A stretch of DNA of 64,000 nt, from contig JANQPB010000038.1 of assembly GCA_028285495.1 (NCBI GenBank), positions 126,198-190,197 on the forward strand. The letters run 5' to 3'. The notes under the pieces were generated by a model. That model was not told the DNA's origin and did not search any database. It saw nothing but the letters and a program-made list of their open reading frames with translations. Positions 34,307 through 43,744 of this stretch are shown here, piece after piece. The first letter of the stretch is position 1. Each line of letters begins with the position of its first letter. Source of the stretch: Acidimicrobiales bacterium. Its GTDB lineage: Bacteria > Actinomycetota > Acidimicrobiia > Acidimicrobiales > SZUA-35. A program made the position numbers and the translations under genes.

Positions 34307-35395
34307 CTAGAGCAGGTCGATGCCGATGTTGTCGATCATGGCGTAGCTCAGGAACTCGATCCTGACCTCGATGGCCGAGTCGACCAGGTTGCTCATGTTC
34401 CAGTAGCCCTCCCCGACGGTGACGCACTGCCAGGGCGAGCCGCCGCCGCCGTTCATCGCCACGATCGGGCCGGGCGGGAGGTGGCAGACCTCGACCTCGC
34501 CGTCGACGACCTGCAGGGTCTCCATCCGGAACGGGAGGTACTCGGTGTCGGTGTGGCCCTCGTAGGCGAAGACCTTGGTCCGGTGGCCGGGCCAGTGGGG
34601 CGAGATGCCGCTGCGGGGCTCGGTGACCGGATCGATGTCGGTGACGCACGGGAGGAACGTCCAGTCGGCGAGGTCGTCGTCGGCCGGCATCGGCTCGGAC
34701 TTGCGGCCCCAGTCGGTCATGTCGCCGCTGCACGGCCCGACCTTGGGGTCCTCGTAGCCGAGGTGGAGGTGCCAGTAGTCCAGGTACTCGACGGCGATGG
34801 CGGGATACGACGACCCGCCGGCGCACGACTGGTACCAGTGGTTGGTCATGAAGGTGTCCTCGGCCGCATTGGGGATCGTGTACTGGAGGACGAGGTCGTC
34901 GTCGAAGTCGACGAAGCAGTCGGCGTCGACCGAGGCGGCGGGGCCGGGACCGACGGTCAGGCCCTTCCCTGGCCGGGCCAGCCGCTCGACGGTGCGGTCG
35001 ACCGTCCCGAACAGCCGCGGCGTCGCCGCGTGGTAGTCGAGGATGAAGCCGGTGTCCGGCGGGTCGATGGCGGCCAGCTCGCCGAGCGCCCGGTCGCCCT
35101 GCGGCGAGCGGGTTGAGCCGAGCGCCTGCGGCGGCTCGCCCGGCCCCTGCTCGGTCGTCAGACGCTCGATCGTGTCGGCGTCGCCGTGTCCGGCGTTGGC
35201 GTCGGCCGGCGACGAGCCGATGGCCAGCGTCAGGCCGACTGCGGTGAGGGCCATGGCCAGGGCCACGGCGATGCGGGCACGGAGCTGGTAGCGGTCGATC
35301 CCGGTGGCGGCTGCCGCCTCGGCGACCGTCGGGTCGGCGAGGGTTCGGTCACGGGCGGTTGCGGTGGTCGCGATGGTTGCGGTCTCGGTCGTCAT
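34307..35395 (-). CDS. Secreted or membrane-anchored protein of unknown function
   Basis: This 362-residue protein has a Thr/Ala-rich cytoplasmic start, one hydrophobic helix at about 41-61 (ARIAVALAMALTAVGLTLAIGSSP) with a possible signal cleavage at ADANA, and an external domain of about 290 residues. Landmarks are FILDYHAATPRLFGTVDRTV, four scattered cysteines suited to disulfides, HWYQSC, and an aromatic-rich C-terminus. No enzyme family is recognised. ATG 35395 has an AGGAAG ribosome site 7 nt upstream. It is divergent from the F420-type oxidoreductase gene. Confidence 0.65.
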   Translation of the reverse strand: MTTETATIATTATARDRTLADPTVAEAAAATGIDRYQLRARIAVALAMALTAVGLTLAIGSSPADANAGHGDADTIERLTTEQGPGEPPQALGSTRSPQGDRALGELAAIDPPDTGFILDYHAATPRLFGTVDRTVERLARPGKGLTVGPGPAASVDADCFVDFDDDLVLQYTIPNAAEDTFMTNHWYQSCAGGSSYPAIAVEYLDYWHLHLGYEDPKVGPCSGDMTDWGRKSEPMPADDDLADWTFLPCVTDIDPVTEPRSGISPHWPGHRTKVFAYEGHTDTEYLPFRMETLQVVDGEVEVCHLPPGPIVAMNGGGGSPWQCVTVGEGYWNMSNLVDSAIEVRIEFLSYAMIDNIGIDLL

Positions 35396-35563
35396 CTCGG
35401 GCTTCCTCGTGTGGCGGGCCGCCCCCTCCGGGCGGCTTCGAGTGTCCTGACCGGTGGGTCGGCCGTCCCTTACCGATTCGCCGGGGAATTTCTCCGCCGG
35501 TCGGCTTGCCGGCCGGACCGGGGGCGACCAGCCTTGGCCTCGATCGAGCAAAGGGGGACCGCC

Positions 35564-36493
35564 ATGAGCACCGCAGGGGTCGAGCGACCGCAGTTCGGGT
35601 TGGCCGAGGGCCTGCTCGGCGACACGATCGAGCAGGCCAAGCAGGCCGAGGAGCTCGGGTTCGACTACCTGAGCACCGGTGAGCACCTGATGTTCCACGG
35701 CGCGGTGCCCAACGGGCTCATCTCGCTGGCCGCCGCCGCCGGCGCCACCTCGACCATCAAGCTGCTCAGCAGCATCACGCTCGTTCCGCTCTACCCGGCG
35801 GCGCTGCTGGCCAAGCTGGTCGCCACCCTCGACGTGGTCTCGGGCGGCCGGTTCAGCCTCGGGGTCGGGGTCGGCGGCGAGTTCCCCAAGGAGTTCGACG
35901 CCGTCGGCGTGCCGGTGACCGAGCGGGGGGCCAGGACGAACGAGGCCCTCGAGGTCATCGACCGGTTGCTGACCGAGCGGGACGTCACGTTCGACGGGCG
36001 GTTCACCAGCCTCGACGGGGTCACGATCGCCCCGCCCCCGGTCCAGCGGCCCCGGCCCCCGATCTGGGTGTCGGGCCGGCAGGACGCGGCGATTCGCCGG
36101 GCCGCCCGCCACGGCGACGGTTGGCTGCCCTACCTCTACACCCCCGAGCGGCTGGCCGAGAGCATGGACAAGGTGTCGGCCTTCGCGGCCGAGGCCGGGC
36201 GCCCCGATGGCAGCGTCGCCGGCGGCATCTACCTCTTCACCTGCGTCAACGACGATCGGGACCGGGCGCTGGAGCTGGCGAGCGAGCAGCTGTCGCGCCA
36301 GTACAACCAGGACTTCTCGGAGCTGGTCGGCAAGTACGCGCTGGCCGGTTCGCCCGAGGACTGCCTGGCCAGGATCGACGAGTACCGGCAGGCCGGCGCC
36401 GGCACGGTCATCCTGGCCCACGGCTGTCCCCACCACTACGTCGACGAGAACCGGGCGGCGATCGCCGACGGCATCATCGGCGCCTTCGGCTGA
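35564..36493 (+). CDS. LLM-class F420-dependent oxidoreductase
   Basis: This 309-residue luciferase-like TIM-barrel protein contains AEELGFDYLSTGEHLMFHG, SSITLVPLYPAALLAKLVATLDVVSGGRFSLGVGVGGEFPKEF and PIWVSGRQDAAIRRAARHGDGWLPY. These are the normal F420 or FMN binding segments of this class. In actinobacteria most such proteins use coenzyme F420. The substrate cannot be inferred. ATG 35564 follows an AAGGGGGA ribosome site. Confidence 0.87.
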   Translation: MSTAGVERPQFGLAEGLLGDTIEQAKQAEELGFDYLSTGEHLMFHGAVPNGLISLAAAAGATSTIKLLSSITLVPLYPAALLAKLVATLDVVSGGRFSLGVGVGGEFPKEFDAVGVPVTERGARTNEALEVIDRLLTERDVTFDGRFTSLDGVTIAPPPVQRPRPPIWVSGRQDAAIRRAARHGDGWLPYLYTPERLAESMDKVSAFAAEAGRPDGSVAGGIYLFTCVNDDRDRALELASEQLSRQYNQDFSELVGKYALAGSPEDCLARIDEYRQAGAGTVILAHGCPHHYVDENRAAIADGIIGAFG

Positions 36494-36529
36494 CCGGGCA
36501 CCCGCCGCCCCCGGTCACGGCCGCGCCGG

Positions 36530-36535
36530 TACCAT
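36530..36535 (+). promoter_or_regulatory. -10 box before the leader ORF of the GH16-like gene
   Basis: TACCAT lies 6 nt before GTG 36542. That GTG opens a 14-codon leader and is not in frame with the GH16-like gene. Confidence 0.42.
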
Positions 36536-36541
36536 CGCCGC

Positions 36542-36586
36542 GTGTCGCCGTTCCGCCCCGACCCCCGTCGCCGTTCGCGTCCGTGA
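36542..36586 (+). CDS. Possible 14-codon arginine-rich leader peptide
   Basis: GTG 36542 opens MSPFRPDPRRRSRP and stops at TGA 36584-36586, which overlaps the GTG start of the next gene as GTGA. It lies at leaderless distance from a -10 box. This geometry would couple translation of the GH16-like gene to the leader. Existence of the peptide is inference from signals only. Confidence 0.35.
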   Translation: MSPFRPDPRRRSRP

Positions 36587-37584
36587 ACCGGTTGGCGCGC
36601 CGTCCGGCGGTTGTCGTCGTCGCCCTGATGGCCCTTGCCGCCGTCGGTGCCGCCGCCATCGGAGCGGGACGCGGCGACGGGGAGTCGATCGTCGCCCGCT
36701 CCGGCCCATCGCCCGGCCCCTCGGTCGTGGTCGAGTCCGACCCGGAGTCGGGCGAGACCGTGGCGCCAGGCGACGCCGACGCCGGGGCCGGGGCCGGGGC
36801 CGGGGCCGACGATCGTGCGGCCATCGACGCCGGGGAGGCGATGTCGAGCCCGTTCGCCGAGCTCCGCGACCGCCGGACGACCGTGTTCGCCACCGACTTC
36901 ACCTCCCTCGGTGACGACTGGGAGATCTACGACTCACCCGGCCACGCCGGCCTCGGTTGGCGCCGCCCGTCCGCCATCACCCTCGAACCCGATCCGAGCG
37001 CCGAGGGCGGCTCGGTGCTGACGATCACGGCCAGCATGGGGACCGCCGACGACGAGGCCGGCCAGATCGTGTCCGGCGGGATGGCCCTGCTGCGCCCCCG
37101 GACCTACGGCACCTACACCTTCCGCATGCGGGTCGATCCCGATCCGGCCGAGGTCACGTCCGGGGTCGCCATCCTGTGGCCGTTGTCGAACCGGTGGCCC
37201 GAGGACGGCGAGCTCGACATGGTCGAGACGTGGGCCAACCGGTCGACCAGGACCCCGGTCGAGACCAACGTCCACTACCTCGACCCGGTCGCCGAGGCCC
37301 CGTACGACGCCGGTGACGACCGGCTCTACTCCATCGTGCACGCCGGGCTGGACGGCAGCGAGTGGCACACCTACCGGTTCGACTGGCGGGCCGATCGGCT
37401 GACGATGGCGATCGACGACGGCCCCGTGCGCCTGCTGTCCGACGATCCCCTGCACATCCCCGACTGGCAGATGGTGCCGACGTTCCAGCTCGACGCCTTC
37501 CCCGCCCCCGGCGGGACCAGGGAGGACGCGGCGCTCGACGGGCCCGTCGTCCTCCAGGTCGACTGGCTGGTGATCGAGGACTAG
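36583..37584 (+). CDS. Secreted glycoside hydrolase family 16-like protein
   Basis: This 333-residue protein has an N-terminal signal-anchor helix (PAVVVVALMALAAVGAAAIGAG), an acidic and Gly/Ala-rich linker, then a GH16/concanavalin-type beta-sandwich. The catalytic signature E-x-D-x-x-E is visible in EDGELDMVETW, and WHTYRFDWRADRLTMAIDDGPV is the typical strand after it. GH16 enzymes cleave beta-1,3/1,4-glucans or galactans. The start is GTG 36583; no other start codon in this frame sits near the promoter. Confidence 0.82.
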   Translation: MNRLARRPAVVVVALMALAAVGAAAIGAGRGDGESIVARSGPSPGPSVVVESDPESGETVAPGDADAGAGAGAGADDRAAIDAGEAMSSPFAELRDRRTTVFATDFTSLGDDWEIYDSPGHAGLGWRRPSAITLEPDPSAEGGSVLTITASMGTADDEAGQIVSGGMALLRPRTYGTYTFRMRVDPDPAEVTSGVAILWPLSNRWPEDGELDMVETWANRSTRTPVETNVHYLDPVAEAPYDAGDDRLYSIVHAGLDGSEWHTYRFDWRADRLTMAIDDGPVRLLSDDPLHIPDWQMVPTFQLDAFPAPGGTREDAALDGPVVLQVDWLVIED

Positions 37585-37629
37585 CCCCGGCCTCGACCTC
37601 CGCCGCCGGTGGCCGGCCGATGGCGCCGC

Positions 37630-38697
37630 TCAGGGCCCGAAGACGGCCCGGGCGTCCGAGGCGAGGAAGTGCATCGCCACCCGGGTGTCGGGGTGGCCCA
37701 GGTCCTCGACGGGCAGCGGAACGCAGACCGTGCCGGTGAGCGTGCCGCCGGTGAACACCTCGTCGAAGTCGTCGAAGGCATCGGGGACGACGCCGCACCC
37801 GAACGAGTCGGTCTCGATGGTCGAGAAGTCGTAGACCCGGGCCGTCGATCCGCCGAGCAGCTCCCAGCTGAAGCTGAAGCCGGTCGACAGCGGCTCGGCC
37901 TCCGCGTCGACGAGCGTCATCGAGACGTCGAAGCCGACGAACCGCACCCCGTCCGGTGGCGGGTCGTTGAACTGGTTGGTGGCCAGGACCGCCTCCGTGA
38001 TGTCCCGGGGTGGGCCGATGACCGTGGTCCAGCGCGAGCCGTCGGCGTCGCCGAAGGTCCTCCAGGTCACGTCGACCGCTCGGTCATAGGCCAGCGGCTC
38101 GTCACGACTGCCCAGTTCCTGGCCGTCACCGCCCGAGCCGTCACCGCCCGAGCCGTCACCGCCCGAGCTGTCGTCGACGGCGCTGCTGTCGCCGATCGTC
38201 GTGTCGGCGTCCTGGCCGTCACCGCTCCCGCTTCCCACCGCCCCGACCGCGTCATCGTCGACGACCCCGTCCGTGGTGGCCCGACCGGTGTCGTCGCCGT
38301 CGCCGTCGCCGTCGCCCGAGGCCAGGCCGACGACGGCCGCACAGGCGCCGACGGTCAAGAGCCCGGCCACGGCGATCGCCAGCCGTCCGGCCGTACCGAT
38401 CGAGCTGCGCTCGGATCCACCGACGTCCGGCCCCGCCGCGGTCGGCCCGGTCGGGTCGACCGGTACGTGCGTCGGATGGGTCTGGGGCTGGGGCGGATGG
38501 GCGGCCGGCGGCCCGGCGAACGGGCTCGGGTCGAAGGGGCGTTGATCGGCCGTCGGCGGCGGCAGTGCCGGGGGTGGAGCGTCGTGCAGCGGTCGGATCG
38601 ACGACGTCCACCGGGTGCCGTCCCACCAGCGTTGCTGCTCGGGGGCGCTCGGGTCGTTGTACCAACCGGCCGGCGGGGTTCCGGTCGCGTCCGACAT
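37630..38697 (-). CDS. DUF2510 domain membrane protein with extracellular DUF4352-like domain
   Basis: This 355-residue protein opens with a DUF2510 motif (PPAGWYNDPSAPEQQRWWDGTRWT), continues with a Pro-rich cytoplasmic linker, one membrane helix at about 105-125, and an acidic Gly/Ser/Asp linker. The linker includes a run of GGDGS units encoded by 15-bp tandem repeats near 38130-38170. The C-terminal domain (about 200-355) has beta character and two cysteines, resembling DUF4352. Such proteins are common in actinobacteria; their role is unknown. Confidence 0.75.
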   Translation of the reverse strand: MSDATGTPPAGWYNDPSAPEQQRWWDGTRWTSSIRPLHDAPPPALPPPTADQRPFDPSPFAGPPAAHPPQPQTHPTHVPVDPTGPTAAGPDVGGSERSSIGTAGRLAIAVAGLLTVGACAAVVGLASGDGDGDGDDTGRATTDGVVDDDAVGAVGSGSGDGQDADTTIGDSSAVDDSSGGDGSGGDGSGGDGQELGSRDEPLAYDRAVDVTWRTFGDADGSRWTTVIGPPRDITEAVLATNQFNDPPPDGVRFVGFDVSMTLVDAEAEPLSTGFSFSWELLGGSTARVYDFSTIETDSFGCGVVPDAFDDFDEVFTGGTLTGTVCVPLPVEDLGHPDTRVAMHFLASDARAVFGP

Positions 38698-38762
38698 GGG
38701 GCGAATCTACCGCCGGTACCGACCGCGACGCCGTGATCGCCGCCACCGCCCCGCGGCGTCGC

Positions 38763-40349
38763 TCAGAGGCCGTATCGGCTCGGGTCGGTCCGCAACCACT
38801 CGCCGATCCGCTCACCGATCATGATCGACGTCAGGTTCGTGTTGGCCCGGGGGACGGTCGGCATGATCGAGGCGTCGGCCACCGCCAGACCGTCGACGGC
38901 GTGGCAGCGGCCGTGCTGGTCGACCACGGCGCCGGCGTCGCCGGCCGGACCCATGCGGGCCGTGCCGACCGGGTGGTAGCCCGATCCGCTGGCCCGACGG
39001 GCCAGTGCCGTCAGCTCCTCCGGCGAGGAGCGCCCGGGATCGGGGAACACCACCTCGTCGGCCAGGTCCCCGAGCACCGGTTGGTCGGCGACGGCGATGG
39101 CGTCGAGCAGTGCGGCGACGTTGCGCTGCACGTCGCGCTCGTCGACCCCGAAGCCCGACTCGATGATCGGGTGCACCGTCGGGTCGGCCGACCGCTGCCG
39201 GACCCGGCCACGACCCTCGACCCACTCGAGGCTCGCCGCGATCCCGAACGCCGGCGGTCCGCTCCGGCGGGGGACCCGGGTGATCAGCTCCAGATTGACG
39301 TCGAGCTCATGGTCGGAGCCCTCGGTGGTGTAGCGGCTGATCGTCTGGACCAGCGGCAGCCCGTCGGCCACCATCGACGGCTCCTTGGCCGTCAGGGCGA
39401 CCAGCAGGGCCGGATGATCGGACAGGTTGGCCCCGACCCCGGGCACGTCGGCCACCGGGTCGACGCCGATGGCCGCCAGCTCGTCACCGGACCCGATGCC
39501 GGACCGGGCCAGGATCCCGGGCGTGTGGATGGCCCCGGCGCAGAGCACCACGAGGCGGGCGTCGAGCACGTCGACCGCGCCGTCCGGCCCTCGGACCTCG
39601 ACCCCCGTCGCCCGTGGCCCGCCGGACCCCCGCTCGGTCAGGACCCGGACGGCGAGCGTGTCCGGTCGGATCGTCAGGTTCTCGCGGTAGCGGGCCGGGG
39701 CCAGGTAGCCGATGGCGGTCGAGATGCGCAGCCGGCCGAGCTTGTTCATGGCCATGACCCCGACCCCCTCGGCGTCCGGCCGATTGACGTCGTCGCACGG
39801 CGGGTGGCCGATGGCCCTGGCCGCCTCGATGAAGGCCGCCTGGGTCGGGACCAGCTCCTCGGGGCGCCACCGCCGGATCGTGATCGGTCCGGCGTCACCG
39901 TGGTGGGGGTAGGTGCCGTAGTCGAGGTCGCGCTCGAGGCGACGGAAGGCCGGCAGCACCTCGTTCCATGCCCAGCGCGGGTTGCCGAGGGCCGCCCAGT
40001 GGTCGTAGTCGTCTGGGATGCCCCGCAGCGCGATGGTGGTGTTGACCGCCGTCGAGCCGCCGGTGACCCGGCCACGGGGGAAGCCGATCTCGCGCTCGGC
40101 CCGATCGTCGCCGCCGGCCGGGCCGCCGGTCGGGCGGTAGCCGAGCCCCCAGTCGTGGTCGACGAGCGAGTTCTGGTGACCGTCGATCAGGTCGTCTGGC
40201 AGCGCCGAGGCGGCCTCGTAGTCGGGTCCCGCCTCGACGAGCAGCACGTCCAGGTCGGGGTGCTCGCTGGCCCGGGCGGCCACCACCGCCCCGGCTGCGC
40301 CCCCGCCGACGACGATCACGTCAACGGTCGGTCGACCCCGGCCTGGCAT
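38763..40349 (-). CDS. GMC-family FAD-dependent oxidoreductase
   Basis: This 528-residue choline-dehydrogenase-like flavoprotein has the Rossmann start VDVIVVGGGAAGAVVAARASE, the GMC signature GFPRGRVTGGSTAVNTTIALRG, VVLCAGAIHTPGILARSGIG, and the C-terminal catalytic GYHPVGTARMG with an Asn in NTNLTSIMIGERI. It should oxidise an alcohol. The start is ATG 40349. It is divergent from the chemoreceptor gene and has no neighbour that fixes its substrate. Confidence 0.9.
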   Translation of the reverse strand: MPGRGRPTVDVIVVGGGAAGAVVAARASEHPDLDVLLVEAGPDYEAASALPDDLIDGHQNSLVDHDWGLGYRPTGGPAGGDDRAEREIGFPRGRVTGGSTAVNTTIALRGIPDDYDHWAALGNPRWAWNEVLPAFRRLERDLDYGTYPHHGDAGPITIRRWRPEELVPTQAAFIEAARAIGHPPCDDVNRPDAEGVGVMAMNKLGRLRISTAIGYLAPARYRENLTIRPDTLAVRVLTERGSGGPRATGVEVRGPDGAVDVLDARLVVLCAGAIHTPGILARSGIGSGDELAAIGVDPVADVPGVGANLSDHPALLVALTAKEPSMVADGLPLVQTISRYTTEGSDHELDVNLELITRVPRRSGPPAFGIAASLEWVEGRGRVRQRSADPTVHPIIESGFGVDERDVQRNVAALLDAIAVADQPVLGDLADEVVFPDPGRSSPEELTALARRASGSGYHPVGTARMGPAGDAGAVVDQHGRCHAVDGLAVADASIMPTVPRANTNLTSIMIGERIGEWLRTDPSRYGL

Positions 40350-40401
40350 CGCCCCAACGCTGGCCCACGCCGGTCCGGGTGTCAACCGCTGGCCGAGGTC
40401 C

Positions 40402-40428
40402 TCAAGCGCGCCGCCTTCGGGCCGAAAC
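40402..40428 (+). promoter_or_regulatory. Sigma-28/WhiG-type promoter of the chemoreceptor gene
   Basis: TCAA, 15 nt, GCCGAAAC. The -10 half agrees with GCCGATAA at six positions. Spacing is one base shorter than in the other three sites. It leaves a leader of about 45 nt that contains the ribosome site for GTG 40478. Confidence 0.58.
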
Positions 40429-40477
40429 CATGAGGGACCGCTGGCCATCCGTCGCCGGCGCGAGGAGATCCAGGTCC

Positions 40478-42151
40478 GTGAACTCGCTCAAGCTCAGGCT
40501 CATCGGTGGCTTCGGCCTCCTCATCGTTCTCGCCGCCGGCTCGGCCCTGATCATCCGGAGCGAGTTGCACAACGCCGGCACCTCCCACCGCGGCGAGGTG
40601 GAGGTGACCCGGGCGGTCGGGCGGTCGGTTCGGATCGAGGAGGACCTCGTCGCCCACCGCGGGGCCCAGTACCGGTACCTGGTCACCGGCGACACCTCGG
40701 AGCTCGACGCCGTCGTCGAGGCCGACGCGGACACCTTCGCCGCCCTCGATGCCCTCGCCGAGGAGTTCGCCGACATCGAGACGATCCCGACCCTCGCCGC
40801 CGAGATGACCAGGCTGCACGAGGACTACGACGCCATCCTGTTCGGCCAGGTGGTGCCCGCCGTCGCTGCCGGCGACGACGCGGCGGCCCTGGTCGCCGTC
40901 GACGTCGCCGATGCCAAGCTGGCCGAGCTCCTCGGTGTGACCGCCGGCCTCGAGGACGTCCTCAACCAGGAGCTCGACGTCCGCATCGAGGAGACCCACG
41001 ACGGGCTCGTTGCCTCCGAGCGGACCGCACTGATCGCCAGCGCCCTGATCGTCGGCCTGACGATCGTCGTCGTCGGCTGGAGCCTGTGGAGCATCCTCCC
41101 GCCGCTGACCTCGTTGACCCGGACCGCCAACCGTCTGGCCGAGGGCGACGTCTCCAAGCCGATCACGGCCAGGGCGAGCGGCGAGTTCGGGGTGCTGATC
41201 GACTCGTTCCAGGAGGTCAAGGAGTACGTGACCCGGGCTGCGTCGGTCGCGTCGGCCATGGCGACCGGAGACCTCACCCAGCAGCTCCAGGCCAAGGGCG
41301 TCGACGATCGGCTCGGCCTGGCGGTCGAGGAGATGACCACCAACCTCCGGCAGATCGTCCGGGATCTCGACGGTGCGACGGCCAGCCTGACGTCGGCCTC
41401 GGCCGAGCTGCTCGACATGAGTCACAACCTCTCCACCGCCGCCGACGAGACCTCGCAGGAGGCCACGTCGGTGTCGACCGCATCGGAGGAGCTCCGGGTC
41501 TCGATGGAGTCGGTGGCCGACGAGGCCGAGCGGGCTGCGGTGGCCACCAAGGAGGTCGTCGAGGTCGTCGCCGCCACCAACGCCACCATCGGTGGCCTGG
41601 CCGAATCGAGCGCCCAGATCGGCGACGTCGTCGGGTCGATCCAGGCGATCGCCGAGCAGACGAACCTCCTGGCCCTGAACGCGACGATCGAATCGGCCAG
41701 GGCCGGTGAGGCCGGGAAGGGCTTCGCCGTCGTCGCCAACGAGGTCAAGGACCTGGCGACGCAGACCTCGGCCGCCACCGGGCAGATCGAGAGCCAGATC
41801 TCGGCGATCCAGGACAGCACCAGGGGTGCGGTGGCCGCCATCGAGGGGGCGACGGAGTCCATCGATCGGCTGTACGAGACCGCCACCGCCATCGCCGAGG
41901 CCACGAGGGACCAGACCAGGGTGACCGGTGAGCTGACCGAGAACGCCCAGATCATCGCCAACGCTTCCGGCTCGACGGCCGAGGTGGCGGAGGCGACGCT
42001 GGCCGCCTCGACCCAGCTGTCGGAGCTGGCCCAGGCGATGGGCGACATCCTGGCCGGGTTCCGGACGGACCGGTCGTCGTCGTCCGCTCCGGCCCCGATG
42101 CCGACCGCGGCCAGCGGATCCGACGCTCCCGAGCCAGCCGGCACGTTCTGA
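40478..42151 (+). CDS. Methyl-accepting chemotaxis protein
   Basis: This 557-residue chemoreceptor has a membrane helix at about 5-27 (LRLIGGFGLLIVLAAGSALII) and an external helical sensor domain of about 150 residues. The second helix at about 185-208 is followed by a HAMP linker (TRTANRLAEGDVSKPITARASGEFG). The signalling hairpin tip (EQTNLLALNATIESARAGEAG, GFAVVANEVKDLA) lies near residue 400. The GTG 40478 start gives the usual MNSLKLRLIGGFG opening and has a GAGGAG ribosome site; ATG 40430 would lie on top of the promoter. Ligand unknown. Confidence 0.93.
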   Translation: MNSLKLRLIGGFGLLIVLAAGSALIIRSELHNAGTSHRGEVEVTRAVGRSVRIEEDLVAHRGAQYRYLVTGDTSELDAVVEADADTFAALDALAEEFADIETIPTLAAEMTRLHEDYDAILFGQVVPAVAAGDDAAALVAVDVADAKLAELLGVTAGLEDVLNQELDVRIEETHDGLVASERTALIASALIVGLTIVVVGWSLWSILPPLTSLTRTANRLAEGDVSKPITARASGEFGVLIDSFQEVKEYVTRAASVASAMATGDLTQQLQAKGVDDRLGLAVEEMTTNLRQIVRDLDGATASLTSASAELLDMSHNLSTAADETSQEATSVSTASEELRVSMESVADEAERAAVATKEVVEVVAATNATIGGLAESSAQIGDVVGSIQAIAEQTNLLALNATIESARAGEAGKGFAVVANEVKDLATQTSAATGQIESQISAIQDSTRGAVAAIEGATESIDRLYETATAIAEATRDQTRVTGELTENAQIIANASGSTAEVAEATLAASTQLSELAQAMGDILAGFRTDRSSSSAPAPMPTAASGSDAPEPAGTF

Positions 42152-42171
42152 CCCGGCCGGAGGGTCGCCGG

Positions 42172-42177
42172 TAAGCT
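42172..42177 (+). promoter_or_regulatory. -10 box of the D-aminoacylase gene
   Basis: TAAGCT lies 7 nt before ATG 42185, matching the leaderless pattern of the window. Confidence 0.45.
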
Positions 42178-42184
42178 CCGGCCC

Positions 42185-43681
42185 ATGGCCGACCTGGTGA
42201 TCCGCAACGCCCACGTCCTCGACGGGTCGGGCGGCCCCGGCGCCGATGGCGACGTGGCGATCGAGGGCGACCGCATCGTCGAGGTCGGCGACGTCGGTCC
42301 GGTCGGCGCCACGGCGACCGAGATCGACGCCGACGGCCTGGTGCTCAGCCCCGGCTTCGTCGACGTCCACACCCATGACGACGGGGCGATGATCCGCCAC
42401 CCCGACCTGGCCTTCAAGGTGGCCCAGGGCTGCACGAGCCTGGTGCTCGGCAACTGCGGGTTCAGCGCGGCGCCGGCCGAGCCGGGCCAGCCCGACACCA
42501 GCGGGCTGCTCGGCGGCGCTCCGAGCTGGTCCGACCTCGAGGGGTACGCGGCGGCGGTGACCGCCGCCGGCCCGGCGATCAACGCCGTCGCCCTCGTCGG
42601 CCACAACACGATCCGTCAGCTGGTGATGGGCGACCCCGGCTCGGCCACGTACGGACCAGACAAGCGGCGCGAGCCGACCGTGGCCGAGCTCGGTCGGATG
42701 GCCGACCACGTGTCACGGGCCATGGAGCAGGGCGCCTGCGGGTTCTCGACCGGCCTGATCTACGAGCCGGGTCGTTACTCCCGCACCCCCGAGGTCATCG
42801 AGCTGGCCCGCCGGGCGGCCGACGCCGGTGGCCTCTACGCCTCCCACATCCGCAACGAGGGCGACCGGCTGCTCGAGGCGGTCGACGAGGCGATCACGAT
42901 CGGCAGCGAGGCCGGGCTGCCGGTGCAGCTGTCGCACCACAAGGCGTCCGGTCGGCGCAACTGGGGCAAGGTCGTCGAGTCGCTGGCCAGGGTCGACGAG
43001 GCCAACGCCGCCGGGGCCGACATCACCCTCGACGTCTACCCCTACACCGCCGGAAGCGGGCCGATGGCCCAGTACTTCGACCTGGCCGACATCAACACCG
43101 AGCTGGCCGAGGTGATCCGGTTCGCCAGCTGCCCGGCGTTCCGGGCCTACGAGGGGCGGATGGCCGTCGACATCGCCGCCGAGGAGGGCTCGACGCCGGC
43201 CGAGGTGATCCACAAGGTGCTGACGGCGCCAGAGGGACGGCGAACGATCTGCATCCAGTTCATCATCGACGAGGGCGACATCGAGACGAACCTGCGTCAC
43301 CCGCGGATGATGGTCGGGTCGGACGGGGTGGTCGATCTGGCCGGACGGCCGCACCCCCGCCTCTTCGGGACCTTCCCCCGGATCCTCGCCCACTACGTGC
43401 GCGACCGCGGGGTGCTGACGCTCGAGGAGGCCGTGCGGCGGATGACGTCGCTGCCGGCCAGGCGGTTCGGGCTGGCCGATCGTGGCGAGGTCCGGGCCGG
43501 GGCCTTCGCCGACCTGGTGCTCTTCGACGCCGCCGCCGTGGTCGACACGGCGACCTACGACGACCCCAAGCAGGAGCCGACCGGCATCGACGCCGTCATC
43601 GTCAACGGAGCCGTGGCCTACCGGTCGGGCACCCACACCGGCGCCGCCGCCGGCCGCATGCTCCGCTACGAGCCGTCGTAG
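42185..43681 (+). CDS. N-acyl-D-amino-acid deacylase family amidohydrolase
   Basis: This 498-residue metal-dependent hydrolase has the N-terminal MADLVIRNAHVLDGSGGPG and GFVDVHTHDDGAM with the HXH metal motif. FSTGLIYEPGRYSRTPEVIELAR and ASHIRNEGDRLLEAVDEAI follow, as in D-aminoacylases. QLSHHKASGRRNWGKV and MVGSDGVVD carry further ligands. It should cleave N-acyl-D-amino acids; close relatives act on dihydropyrimidines, so specificity is uncertain. Confidence 0.87.
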   Translation: MADLVIRNAHVLDGSGGPGADGDVAIEGDRIVEVGDVGPVGATATEIDADGLVLSPGFVDVHTHDDGAMIRHPDLAFKVAQGCTSLVLGNCGFSAAPAEPGQPDTSGLLGGAPSWSDLEGYAAAVTAAGPAINAVALVGHNTIRQLVMGDPGSATYGPDKRREPTVAELGRMADHVSRAMEQGACGFSTGLIYEPGRYSRTPEVIELARRAADAGGLYASHIRNEGDRLLEAVDEAITIGSEAGLPVQLSHHKASGRRNWGKVVESLARVDEANAAGADITLDVYPYTAGSGPMAQYFDLADINTELAEVIRFASCPAFRAYEGRMAVDIAAEEGSTPAEVIHKVLTAPEGRRTICIQFIIDEGDIETNLRHPRMMVGSDGVVDLAGRPHPRLFGTFPRILAHYVRDRGVLTLEEAVRRMTSLPARRFGLADRGEVRAGAFADLVLFDAAAVVDTATYDDPKQEPTGIDAVIVNGAVAYRSGTHTGAAAGRMLRYEPS

Positions 43682-43744
43682 CCCGGCCGCCCCGCCGTCG
43701 GGAACTCACCGCCGCCGAGCCGGCGGTTCGACCAGACTGGCCGC

